Shown here piece after piece: positions 36,054 to 48,592 of a stretch of 64,000 bases of DNA (within the stretch, counting starts at the first letter, position 1; each line of letters opens with the position of its first letter). Location: NCBI GenBank assembly GCA_025642065.1, contig JAODUP010000658.1, forward strand, positions 1 through 64,000. Reading direction: 5' to 3'. Source of the DNA: Paralvinella palmiformis. Its lineage: Eukaryota; Annelida; Polychaeta; Terebellida; Alvinellidae. The notes under the pieces are model-generated. The model saw nothing but the letters and a program-made list of their open reading frames with translations. It did not search any database and was not told the origin of the DNA. A program made the translations under genes and the position numbers.

Positions 36054-36282
36054 GAACAGGTTAAGAATACAGGTTCTTGACCTTATTTGTTCAGTTATCT
36101 CGTTGAAATTTTTCTCTGCTTGTTTATCTGATATTGATCAGTCACTCCATCACAAGTTCTCCAGCTGAATCTCTGTCCCAATTATCCTATAGAATAAGGA
36201 TACAGTGAACAGGTTAACAATTCCAATTCTTGACCATATTTTTTACTTATCTCGCTGAAATGTTTCTCTGCTTGTTTATCTG
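36054..36282. repeat. Tandem duplication, about 152-bp period, upstream of LINE ORF1
   Basis: GAACAGGTTAAGAAT...TCTTGACC...TCTCTGCTTGTTTATCTGA at 36054-36131 recurs with substitutions at 36207-36282. It lies just upstream of ORF1 in transcript sense, where some LINEs carry tandem promoter repeats in the 5' UTR. Confidence 0.7.
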
Positions 36283-37935
36283 ACCGAATCTCTTTTTCCA
36301 CTTTCAATTTATCCTTATTAAACCATTTTAGCAAGAACCAATGTTTGTTTGCTTTCACTGGTGATCATGGTTACTGGTATTAAACATGTTATATGTTTAA
36401 TATAGACAATATGGAACACATAATGCAGGTTAAACAAGGCCACATGGAGTGTTTGGTGTCTTTGTCACATTCCAAAGTTTTCCAAAGATTCTCAATTAAA
36501 GTTTCAGCCATGTGAGATGATAGCAAGGCAAGTTTTAAAACCAATGTAACTTTATTTCCAGGAAAAAAATACATCTCAGAATGAAATTTATTTTAATATA
36601 TAACACTAACATTTTGACTAATTTACGAAACATTTTCCTGATCTTTATTACTTTAACAATGTGAACTGACCAGGCCATATATATATATATAACTATAGGA
36701 CATTGTTGTGTAGCCTAGCATCGGAAACCTGTTCATTGCCGCTAAAGGTCATTGAGTGCTCGGACCTTTATTTTAGTGACAACGAAAAGGTTTCCGATGC
36801 TCGGCTACGCAACCACTTCGATAATTATATATATGGTTGCGTAACCGAGCATCAGAAACCTGTCTGCTAAACATCCGAGCACTCGATGCGCATGCGCTGG
36901 CTCCCGATAGCCCTGAGGGGAATCAATACCCCAGGTCATCGCTGTAGGGCACAGCCTCTTATTAGACTTATAGGGGGTTTGTTAATTTCATGCGTGATTT
37001 ACTGCAGGATATATGGTTGCCGGTATTTTATTATATAACACAACAAGGGCGAATAATCACTTTTATTGAGGGCAAATAACAATAAAGGACAACAATAAAG
37101 GGCGAATAGTCTTATTATATTTTATACCGAGCCGGTCAGAGGGCGAATACAACGAGGTCAAATAGTCCATAACCCTATCATCCTATGGCTATGCCTAACC
37201 CTATGGCTATGGACATGGCTATAGAGTACACTAGAGTATCAAAATAAGTCTAAGTATCATAGTATGGCCTACTATTCCTATGCTATGGCCGTAGTATGGA
37301 CTATGGGGTAAAGGCTAAAGCTCAATCAGCAATGTTATTATAATTATTAAATATATTATAGAATATATTATGCTTAACATCAGATATATTATGACATACT
37401 TTGAAATCCTCGTAATTGGCATCGACTGTATTTCAACTGTACAGTTCGTGAGCTACTGAGTTGTAACACTCTTGATAATAGCAAAAAATTCCCCCGAAAA
37501 CTAATCCTGGAAAGGTTCATAACTTCAGAAGCTATCAAAGTTCATTTAAAGGGGGCACGTTCAGCAGGAACAATAATAAGAATTAAGAAGGGTGGTATAT
37601 TGTTGATTGATTAAAGGTTATATTTTCCTTTTCGAATTTTTCCAGAGAAACTGTGAAATAGAGCATCCAATATAGATATAATTGTGTTTGTAGAGTTCTG
37701 AATATTTATTAGAAATGGAGGTATCAGTTTATGAGACAGAATTATGTCGATCATATAATGTTTCGTTTACCCAGTTAATTCGTGTTGTAGGTCAAGATAT
37801 TTGGCCGTAACATTTTAACTTATTCAGTTGTGTAAGCTAATAACATTATTAAATAGGAAACAAACTAGCTTGATTTAATTACATATCCTCTTAAAACAAG
37901 TTATTTAATACTTTTCAACAAAGGAATAAACTATC
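36283..37935. other. Intergenic between LINE domain and FUBP promoter
   Basis: Contains the fold-back at 36704-36895 and low-complexity CTATGG-rich sequence around 37180-37320. No gene is supported. Confidence 0.55.
36704..36895. repeat. Fold-back structure of three copies of one 27-bp sequence
   Basis: The sequence like GTTGCGTAGCCGAGCATCGG plus AAACCT occurs at about 36704-36730 (plus), 36787-36814 (minus) and 36834-36862 (plus). A second pair, GAGTGCTCGGA near 36755 and TCCGAGCACTC near 36874, nests around it. TA-rich sequence borders the unit on the left and separates the inner arms. Confidence 0.85.
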
Positions 37936-37939
37936 CTAT

Positions 37940-38063
37940 TTCCAGTCACGTGGTGATTTATCTAGGTCATGTTTTCAGCCAATAGCCAGTAAGTAAAACC
38001 TTAAACGCATAACGCGGACGGGCACGTTTAGAGGGAGAAACTGCGGCCAAACGGGTGCAAAAT
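37940..38063 (+). promoter_or_regulatory. FUBP promoter region
   Basis: A palindromic E-box CACGTG (37947-37952) and a CCAAT box (37979-37983) lie within 120 bp of the start codon, followed by a relatively GC-rich leader. There is no TATA box, as usual for housekeeping RNA-binding protein genes. Confidence 0.5.
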
Positions 38064-41000
38064 ATGAATTACTCTGCCGTCGCTCCTCCAAGTCAAGCGG
38101 GCTCCGGAGATCCACAGTCCGCTTTTGCAGATGCCCTAGCACGTGCTAGACAGGTATATATGTTACACCTTTGGGAAATTCGATTAGAAATGGGAATTTA
38201 ATTCCAGACTATTTTTCGTATTTTTTTAGCGCGGGTGTCCTTTTCCGGAAGTTCCTTTCTTCGACGCACGCTGTTTCGCCGGTCATTTGGTTTTGTAGCT
38301 GTTTGTATTTAGTAATTGCAGTATCGTAGTTAGTAAAATGTACCCGGAATAGAGAAGTGATCAGGTGATGCCATATAGAGTACACTGTATTGCTAATGTG
38401 TAGACATTTATTAATTTTGTAGTTTCTAACCGTCGCACGCTTTACACACGTACAGAGATTACATAGTTGTGCTTGTCTAAATTTGGGAGAAATAAATTAT
38501 TCATCATGATGAATAATTTGTTTCTTGTTAATTATTAATTATGGTTGGACCAATCGAATCTTATTTTAAAATATAAGTTTTTGTGAACAAAATTTGTACG
38601 ACATAGTTCTTGTGTAACCGTTTTACCATGTATAAAATATTTTCAATTCCTATTCCCAGATTGCTGCCAAGATCAATACACAGCCTGGATCAGAGGGTGA
38701 GCCCTCTGCTATGAAAAGACCCTTCGAAGGTACTTCAGGTGAGGGCTGTTCCAGACAAGTGGTTTGGCAAAATAAATCCACACCCACTGCACACTCGCCA
38801 CTGTGGAAAACTTGGTTTCTTCCTGCAACCTCAGTTTTATTATACGTTATATTTTTGCACCCTGGTGGTTTGTTTTTTGTAACTTTATCACAAACACAAT
38901 AAATGGTTTCTGATTTTATTTACACTTCACTAACCAGGCTTATCATAATGTGTATGCACACATTTATGTTGCTTTTTTAATAATATTATTTGCATAAGAT
39001 GTAACATTTAGTTTTGCTTTTATTTTTTTGGAAGAACTTTGTTTTCCATAAATTTGTGGTCTTTAAATTTGGTGCATGCATTTTTATACATTGCTTAGAT
39101 GTGTACCCACAATGTTTTGGTCAGTGTGAGGTAAGGAATGACAGTGGGCTGAGCATGTCATCATTTGGTGAAGATTTTGTCATGTGAATCAGTGTCTGTC
39201 TGGACCAGCTTTCATTCTTGTTTTTGGGGCTTGAATAATTATTTTGCAGTAACTAATCATCTTTACTTTTCTATGAAGTGGGCTTGAAGATCCCTCCCCC
39301 TTTAAACAAATGAAATAGCAATAAACATTTCTCATACAGTGGTGTCATGCACGATAACTCTATTGCTCTCATGGGTAATGTTTTGTTTCATTAGGTATGC
39401 ATACATTTCTAGCCTTATTTTGTGATTGTGTAGTGAGTATGATTTAAGTGTCCTATTTCTTCTTCAGAATCACAACCAGACGCTAAGAAAATTGCTGCTA
39501 TTAATGATCGTAAGTATTTTGAGCTTAATTTGGATGAGTATTTAAGCAGTGGTTTGGGATGCACTGCTGTTTGCTGGTATTTGTTAAATAGTAGTATAAA
39601 AAATATAATATTTATGTGTAAATACAGGTAGTACATCAACACCCAGTGGGGTCAATGCGAAGACAACTCGCACTACATCAGTCCCCCATATTTCACATGT
39701 AATTGTATGGTTGATGTAATATATAAATAAGTTATTGTATGATGTATTACATTGGAAATAAATACATCATATCAATAAAGTAGTAAACAATTGTTGCACT
39801 ATTTGTTGTTCCATATTTTGAAAAATGACAGGTTGAATCCATTGGGTGTATTTTTTTGGCAGAGTATCTGGTGTTCCATAATGCAAATTGATACAACAGC
39901 TTATACAGGGTTTCTATAATCTTAAATATTTTTCAGCCATTGGGGCCCAGTTGAGAGCCATTGCTGATCAACAGAGGTATGTTGCAAATTTTTTAATAAT
40001 TTATAAATAATTAATTTTGTCCTTAGCATGTACTTGTTTTTTAGCTCTTTTTAACAATATATTTGTGTTTATTTATTCATTAGGTCATCACAAGCTGCCC
40101 AAGCTGCTGCAGCAGCAGCTTCTCAAATTAACGCCAAACTCGGCCTTGCAGGTACTACTCCAACTTCTAACAATTCAGCTCCAAACATGAACTCCAGTAT
40201 TGGATCTAGTGGGCCCCATACTGGCTTAGGGATGGTAACAACAGAAAACTACCAAGTGCCTGATAGGATGGTTGGACTGAGTAAGTTCTTAGAAGATGAT
40301 TTACCATCATACACAGGTATTATGTTACTGCGGCAGTGGTCAGTGGCACATTTAGCTGACTACAGCTGGTGGTATCACTTAGAAAGAGCTTGTTTTTGGA
40401 AGTATTTAGTGATCTTTAAATGGTGGGGTGTTAGTTTCAGAGATTAGTTCTCTATTTATTTTTCAAAAAGATTTAATTTTCTAAGTGTTGTCCAGCGATA
40501 AAATTAATGGATCCAAAGGGTTTATTTTTTAGCTGTAGAAGTTATACGTGGGTTTAGTGTAAAAGCTATTTAGACCTGTGATGTTTAGTTATGGGTTTGT
40601 GTAAAAGTTATTTAGACCTATGATGTTTACTGATATGATAGTGAATTGTTCAAGTGTATTATAATGAATAATTATTCAGAATTTGTTTAATAAATACAAG
40701 GATCAGTTCGGCTTAGTAATCCCAAATGTCTTGACACCTCGTTCTGTTGGTTACATGCAGTCATTGGCAAAGGTGGAGAACAGATTGCTGCCATCCAGGC
40801 TGAGACTGGCTGCAAGGTACAGTTTGCCCCAGACAGCGGTGGACTGCCAGACCGTCCTTGTACACTGACTGGCAGCTCTGAGTCGATAGAGTAAGTCAAT
40901 GACTATTAATTGCCTGGTTTTCGTTGATACTGAAATTTTGACCACTTCTAGAGGAGTACTTGGTGCCGGTTTATGAGATAGTCATGTTGTTTGTAGGCAA

Positions 41001-44000
41001 GCTAAAGACATGATCCAGCGCATCATAGCCAAAGGGCAGGGCTTACCTGATCCTCATCAGATGGGTGATGGCCAAGCAATGGTGGAGGTCATGGTGCCTG
41101 GCCCAAAGGTTGGTCTCGTTATTGGAAAAGGTGGAGAAACCATCAAACACTTGCAGGTAAGTGGGCACTAGGTTCTGAAGTCTTACCTAAAATAAATATC
41201 TGTAACACCTGGCACAACCTAGAGCCTGCTGTATATTTGAACTGTACAATAGGTGTAGAAATTGTGCTATATAACTACTAGTGGTGAAGTGCTTCTGTCT
41301 GCTGTATCTGATATGATACAGGGGTCATCATTTTGCCGTACATTTTTTGTTGTTGTAATGGTCATAATACCAATGTCATTTGGCACATTCTTCATATTTC
41401 ATGACTGTGATCTTTGTTATTACAGGAAAAGGCTGGAGTAAAGATGGTCATGATACAGGACAGCAATCAGCCGTCACATTATGACAAGCCTCTGCGTATC
41501 ACAGGCGATGCCAACAAGTGTAAAGTTAGTGTAAATCTCGATTTCTCATTTGCAAAGATCTAGAACCATGCTTAAATTTTTCTGCACTATTACACATGCC
41601 TAATTTTGTCCCCATTACAATCTTTTGATTTTATCTTGACAGATGGCTAAAGATATGGTGATGGAGTTGATTGCCGATAAGGATGTAAGTATGCAAGTAA
41701 TTAGTTCATTTTTTTTAATGTTTAGACATAGGATTCAGGTAGAGATTGCTCAGCATAACCTAATATTGGTTGCTTAATTATCTTGCTGTGAACAGAAAAT
41801 TGAACGTTTTTGTGCAGAATCTGTCCATTAATTAATACTGCTGTATGTATCTGTTGTCTTTACAGGATGAATATCATGGAGAATATGGTGCTAGGGGGAA
41901 TCAAATGGAGGTAAAAGATAGTGATTATCCATCTATGATCACTCAGAACTGTGTAGGTTTCAAACAAACTTGTCTTTAGTTAATTAAGAACATTGTTACT
42001 GGGCTGAGGGAGAGTGCATTTAATTATATCAGCACACATGTGTGAATAAAGAGCACTGGTTTGATGTTGGGGAGTCTTTGAGTAAGTTGTTGCTGTAATT
42101 ATTAATGGATTTGTTGTGATGGTGGAGGGTAGTTTATTGTGCAGATTCCATATTGCCTCATCTTTCAAGTGTTATTATGTCGTGGTGGCCAGTTTTTAAT
42201 AGAATTCCTCTTTGACTGTTTAGATACCAGTACCGAGGGGTCTTGTTGGAGTCGTCATCGGTAGAGGTGGCGACATGATAAAAAAGATACAGTCCGACAC
42301 TGGAGCCAAAGTGCAATTCAAAACAGGTAAGCTCATGAAGAAATGAATGGTATTGATTATACCTTGAGTAAGGAATGGAAAGGCAGATTTGTATGTTCTT
42401 AGCGAATAAACATTGGTGAAATCACACAGATAACGAGATTATAGCTGTTAACCGGTACTATGAATATAATTATAGCTGAAGAGCCAGTATATCTTTATTG
42501 AAAATGTTTCTTAACCATCAGATGATGGCCAAGGACCAGATAGAATGTGTACAGTAACGGGTCCACAGGACAAAGTTCAGCAGGCAGCCAACATGATCAA
42601 TGAACTGATTGACACTGCCATGGTAAGCCACGTGAGTGATTACTTCGTATATCTGAATTTGACCTAGTAAGTTTAGTGGTGTTTAAATGTTTGTGCAGTT
42701 CTGAACATCAATTCTGTGTGTGTTTTTCAGTCACGGGGTGATCAAGGTGGTCGGGGTAGAGGGCGTGGTAGAGGAGATGAACCTAATGGACCATTTGGAG
42801 ACCGTCGTCCTGGTGGTGGTCAAAACAGATATGGAGGAGACTTCCAAGATGAGACCAACTTCACAGTACCAGCTGACAAGTGTGGACTTATAATTGGAAA
42901 AGGTTTGTGTTGATGATAATGGAACATGGTTATGTTGTGTTGAGATTGTGTTGCTTCAGGGTACTGGGAATTAATATTCTTTGGAAAGCACATCATTAGA
43001 ACCCGCATGTTTTACTGCCATGACATAAGGGTGTCGAGATGTGCAAAAGTAGTATGCAAGGATTCGCTGACACTACAAGAGTTTTCTCCTTGAGTAGAGT
43101 TTGATAGTAGACCTTGCAACATGGAAGGTGCACATTTCTATTTAAATAATTAGCTTAGTTGCAGTCCCCAAAATCTCTGGATTGTCTGTCGCTTGCAAAA
43201 ATATTCAATGAAGTGTCATTTTGCTGCAGGTGGGGAGACAATACGTGAAATCAACAGACAGTCTGGTGCTTATGTTGAGCTTTCAAGAAATCAGCCACCC
43301 AATCCACGGGAAAGGGTGTTTCATATCTCCGGCAATCCAGATCAGATACAGACAGCTATCAGAATGATGAGTGAAAAGGCTGGCATTGTAAGTACCTCTT
43401 GAAGCAAGGAGCTTCTGTATAAGAAATCCTGGGATTATGTTCGTTTTGTCACTGTGAATTAATTTTTGCAATTTGTGTCTTTTTTTATGTTACGCTTACT
43501 AGAGAGAGTAAAAAAATTGGTAGAATTTAGTTTTCTTTACATTTCGGCTGAAACCTGAGTATGCATGTTTACTATATCTACACATTACTACTATAGTCAT
43601 AATGTAGAAGAGTAATAGTACTTTTTTAGACAGCCTGTAAATTCTCACTCGTTTATATAATATGTATATTGGTAATCTGACAGTATATATTTAATATGAT
43701 ATGGTGTATAGTGATGAATAATGTATAGTTTTTAGTAGTTCAATTTCACATCATTCATTCAAAAAATGTGCAGTTGGGTCTTAATCTACTGTAATCATAT
43801 GATACCAAACATTTTACTGTGTATAGGTGTTAATACATTCATCAATATAATTAATTAGAAAGTTACCAAATACTTTCTTTCCCACATGGGATGAGGTTGA
43901 GCCACCCTGAAATGCTCTCGGTTACAAATAATCTGTTGTGTATATTTGTATTGTTATTAAGGATTGATGACTGCAAGTAATGATGAAAACAGTGTAGCCC

Positions 44001-46606
44001 TGATCATGTGACTGACAACTAGCGTATTAAACTGAACTTGCAACTACAGCCATAAAGTGAATTGTAGATTATCATTTTTCTATCAAATTTAGCATAAATT
44101 AAACAATGTTTTCTTACTATAGCCACCCCCTCCAGCTGGTCCTGGTGGCCCACCAGCTGGTCCAGGCGGTCCTCCTGCTCCACCTGGACAAGGTGGACCA
44201 GGTGGTTATGATCAGTATGGGCAATATGGTCAACAGCCGTAAGTATTTTGCTGTTAGATGCACCAGTCATGTGATTTATAGGTTTTCAGAGCTCTTGTTT
44301 CAAGTTAGATTTGAACTTTTATAAGTTGTGGGAAATCTGCATGGCTGAACTGGTAGCATGGTTGTGTGATTAACATCTATTATCAGGATTTAAAATCTGG
44401 TCTTTGTCTAAAAGTTGTCTTGGATTTCCTCTCAGCTTTTCAAATCAGAAGGAGGTTTATTTAGCTTCATTGTATACAAGGGGGGTCTTTAATCAGCAAT
44501 ATTTATATTTGTGTGCATAGCATAACTTTAATTTGATTATAACTACTACTAAATTGATGGGTTAATTTTTCTTTCTCCCTTCACGTATCTGCTGGACTAA
44601 TGAAATATATTTTGTTACAGCCAACAGCAGCCTCCTGGTCCAGGACCACATGGATATCCTCCACAGGGCTGGAGTAATGCATATCCACAATGGAACCAAG
44701 CACCTTCTGGTGATCCTAGTAAGTTTGAGTGTGTTTGATTAGAATGCAGTGTTGTTTCTAGGGCAAGTTTTTGCTAGATTCCCCCGATATTTTAACTCAT
44801 TGTGTAAAATAAAAAATTCCCTGGGCATCACATGGTGCAGAATAAAATCCCATGATGTAATATTGTATGTGTTATGCGTATTAACGATCTCCCATCACAT
44901 TAACTTTAATAATGCCATACTGCTGGTATGGCATCATCAGCAGAAAATGGGTCATGATAAACGCCAAATATAGTTTCCTGATCTGAAATAATGCCAAAAT
45001 CTACTGCTGTAGCCATTTCAAATGTCATATTTATAAATATTTACTGAATATAAGAACCATGCTTGAAGGATGGGAGAAATTTTGGTGGGCTGGTAAACGT
45101 CCATTTTGCATTATGATGGTCACGTGACTCAAATACTCTGTCCTGACTGGCCAGTTATCTTTGTTTACAGTTAATAAAATCACATGATGTCGTTTATATG
45201 ATGGATTTCTCTGTCCCTCTCCTGTATATTTCATCACTGTTTTTTGCATTTTATGTTAATATTATGATATAAATATGGATTTCATATATCAAATTAACTG
45301 TATTCATACTTTACTGAAGAAATTATATGCAGTGTTTGGTAACTTAATAATTGTGTTTCTACTACTTGATCCTCTATCCACCCATTGCTGAGTGAGAGAA
45401 AGTTCTCCTCTGTGAATAGCATTAAAACTTTGTTGAGAAACTCCCTTGTCCAAGAAAATCTACATGATTTGATGCTTATTGCATGTGATGGCCAGCTACC
45501 CAAAGAATTTCTTCCATGCCTATTAATAAGTGGCTGGTATCTGGTAGCGGTGGTCTTCACCTGAACGGGCACAAGAAAAAAAAATCTCAATATGTTGATG
45601 AAAATTAAAACATAAAAATCTTTTGTGTCTGACTTAGCTGAAAATATGTGGAAGGAGAAAGCCTGTCGAATATATAAAAACGAGTCTCGTCAATAACATT
45701 TTGAAGCGTTTTGTAGTCTTGTTTTTTCACGTTACAGATATAAATGATATGCATACATTTAATTATGCTTACACTGTAAAACTATGTGTATCAATACTTC
45801 AAATATGATGCAAATGTCATCATTTTTGGTTCAAATATTCGGGGGGGGTATGTGTTTGTACCCCTAAATGGTTTTCATGTCAAGTGCCCATGTTACATTA
45901 AAATCCTCCACATTTTTTAAACCTATGGGGGGCTCCCCCACATAGGCTAGATCCTAGAAGCAACATTTAGAATGTGATAATAATCTTGTGTAGCAATGTT
46001 TAATTCTTGGGAATTAATACAATAATTGACTATTCATTGAATTGCAGATAAACAAGCTGCGGATGCCAATGCCCAGGCATGGGCTCAGTACTATGCCCAG
46101 TATTATGGCCAGGGTGGACAGCCAAACCAACCACCTGCGAGCAATGGTGTGCCTCAGCAACAGCAAGGTCAGCATGGACCACCTCCACAGCAACAAGGGC
46201 CACCACCACAGTCAGAACAGCAGCAACCTCCACAACCCGGTCAGCCATAAACGAGTTACCCTATTCCAAGTATGGGGAGATCTCGATTATTTTTATCACA
46301 GTAGGAAGTAGAATCTAGTTGGGCCAGTTGTGATGACATGTAATTGGGCTCCTGTTGGTTTCTTGCATTGGACAGTGTTCAGGTTTACGTTTAGAAGAAT
46401 GTGGTTTGTTTGAGGATGCTCATGGGGGAAATGTTTTATTTGTTGTAGCGATAAATCCGGCTACCGGACAGCCAGATTACAGTGCAGCATGGGCCGAGTA
46501 TTACCGCCAGCAGGGCATGCATTACCATGCACAGGCAATTCTCCAGCAGGCCGGACAAACAACAGGCCAGCAGCAGCAGCCTCAACAACAACAGCCACCG
46601 CATTAG
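38064..46606 (+). CDS. FUBP: Far upstream element-binding protein (FUBP1/2/3 family), 18 exons, 673 aa
   Basis: Exons: 38064-38153, 38660-38738, 39468-39509, 39937-39976, 40084-40280, 40761-40890, 40997-41156, 41426-41524, 41643-41684, 41866-41910, 42224-42326, 42522-42622, 42731-42902, 43230-43387, 44123-44238, 44621-44718, 46048-46239, 46449-46606; all phases agree. The N-terminus has the FUBP start ([15 protein letters not shown]). Four KH domains carry GxxG loops GKGG 152-155, GKGG 236-239, GRGG 321-324 and GKGG 432-435. An RG-rich linker (RGRGRGRG, 384-391) lies between KH3 and KH4; a Pro/Gly-rich region follows, then tyrosine motifs [11 protein letters not shown] (568-) and [13 protein letters not shown] (631-643). 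Human FUBP1 is 644 aa. The family binds single-stranded T-rich DNA and AU/GU-rich RNA in the nucleus, acting in MYC transcription, splicing and mRNA decay. Vertebrate paralogues cannot be told apart in an invertebrate. A hAT element occupies intron 16. Confidence 0.96.
44747..45966 (+). mobile_element. hAT-family transposon remnant (copy 2) in FUBP intron 16
   Basis: Inverted relative of 19393-20373, longer by internal sequence. The left end is CAGTGTTGTTTCTAG; the right end CCTAGAAGCAACAT has lost its last bases. The flanking 8-mers TTAGAATG (44739-44746 and 45967-45974) match exactly, the target duplication size of hAT elements. The plus-strand frame near 45393 reads [18 protein letters not shown] then [18 protein letters not shown], the hAT C-terminal dimerisation motif. 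A stop precedes it and no further transposase is present. Confidence 0.93.
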
Positions 46607-48539
46607 ATCATTACCGAAGGTAACATGACAAACAAAAACACACTGTTCTGGCACTGCTGCCATCATGTATTGGCATCACAGTGCCACGTTTTGTAGCTAG
46701 TCTCGAATGGCCAGCAGTTGGATGGTTTGTGGGCTTGAATTTCTATTTACCAGTATCAGCCAGGTGGCGTGCGTGCACCCAGCGTTCACCCCAGTACACG
46801 TAACTATCAGTGCTTTGTTTTATCTAGCATTCTTTTCATATTTTTATTGATGATGACATGTCTGCTATTGATATTTATTCATGCTTGCATATATGCAAAT
46901 GATGATGAAATGTTAGGAATTGGTTTTTATTGCTCTCTTATCCTTGTATTTCCATGTCTTAAAATGCCACTCCCCCATATGATATCATGTCCAATGATGC
47001 CATGTTGATATTTTCTTTCCTATATGCATAATGATAGATGTGATGATATGTCATGCCACATTGTATATTGAATGCATATGATCAAGGAAATGAAGCAACA
47101 AGGCACGTCCTGACGTAGCTGGGTTGCTTCCTTTCTGCCAAACTGTTCTTGCCATACATGTTTGATTTAGACTTGTGCGTCTCGGCATTCCATGGCTGGC
47201 CGCTCTCCGAGGAGATGGCTTCTTCACATGTCTGCACACGGGGGAGGCAATTAAAACACATCCGTCTATCCGTCCAAGAAGTTCCGGCCTTGAGAGTTGT
47301 TTTTCCACGTGCATATTATGAATTGAATTTAGTCATCTGTTTTTGATTAGTTTGATATGTCATATGTACTTTTTGCCATAATGTTCCCTTGTTTATCCCA
47401 TGACTCTTATTCTTATCATGATTGATGCACTTATTATCATCTTTACATGATCATTATGTGATGTGTATTATCTGTGGGGATGTATGTTTGGTTGTACTAT
47501 TCATGGTGTTTTCTGCAACGATACAAGATTTTCATGAATTGTTTTTTGAGTCTATTATTCTGCTGGGGATGTTTCGTATTATTAATGCATGAATATATGC
47601 AAGCAAATGGCGCTGGAGGCAAATTATTAGGTAGCTAGGTGTGTCTAGGTGCTGATTGGGTGACGTAGGCGCATCCCACGATGCAGTGGGGCAAGCCCAG
47701 GGGAGTTTGGGGTCAGTGTCGTTGCCATGGCAACGGTAAGTTGGCTGTTTATCATTATTTTTGATGCTGGTAATGTTATGTTCTGTTTATTCCATGTTTA
47801 CATGCATAAAGAAATTCAGCCCATCTGTTGCATGGTTAAACACATTAGAGAGTGATTTTTTCCATCTCTGATGTTTTGGGTGATATTATTGGGGCACAGC
47901 TGGTGGGCATTGAACTGGATATCATAGCTGGTAAAGTGTTAGTAGAAACTAGCCGACTTGTAAGGGCTGCTTGAAAGATTTTCTGACGAGCCAAGCTGTA
48001 TGCCTTGATTTAAGTTAAATGCAATTGATTTTATTAAATTCGAAAAACAAATATTGCTTCAAATAGTCCTTTACATGTTGGCTAGATTTTGCTGAAAATA
48101 TTTAAGTTTTTAGGTTTAATGCGTATTTCTAATGGTAAGTAATTCATGCAGTAAATGTTTTACAAAGTAAATTATCCATCTAATTTGAAGCTGATTTATA
48201 TAAGACGTTAAAAGTTTTGATCGGAATAACTACTTTTCAGTGGTGGTTATTCGTCAAGTTGTTCAGAGAATAATGTTATGCTTTCAATCACCTTGTGAAA
48301 TGTTTGCCATATTTTTGCTTCTTCTTTTGACAGTATAGAGTGTTTTGGTGGCATGTTTTATCGGTTACTCCTACTAAACCGTCTTGAGTTGTTCATCTTG
48401 ATCCAGCAGCCAGTAGATTATACACAGCCTCCATCAGGTATAGGTATGAGGTCGATGTGTACTTGGAAGATAATCATATGCATTCTGTCAGTTTTCTGTA
48501 TGCTGTTTGTGTGCGTGTGTACTTAATATGCATGCATGC

Positions 48540-48592
<53 letters not shown>

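Noticed and set aside
44019..44324. Frames on both strands over FUBP exon 15
   Set aside because: Shadows of the Pro/Gly-rich FUBP exon in other frames.
46014..46318. Frames of 60-89 codons around FUBP exon 17
   Set aside because: Alternate-frame readings of the Gln/Pro-rich exon; the exon frame itself matches the FUBP tyrosine motif.
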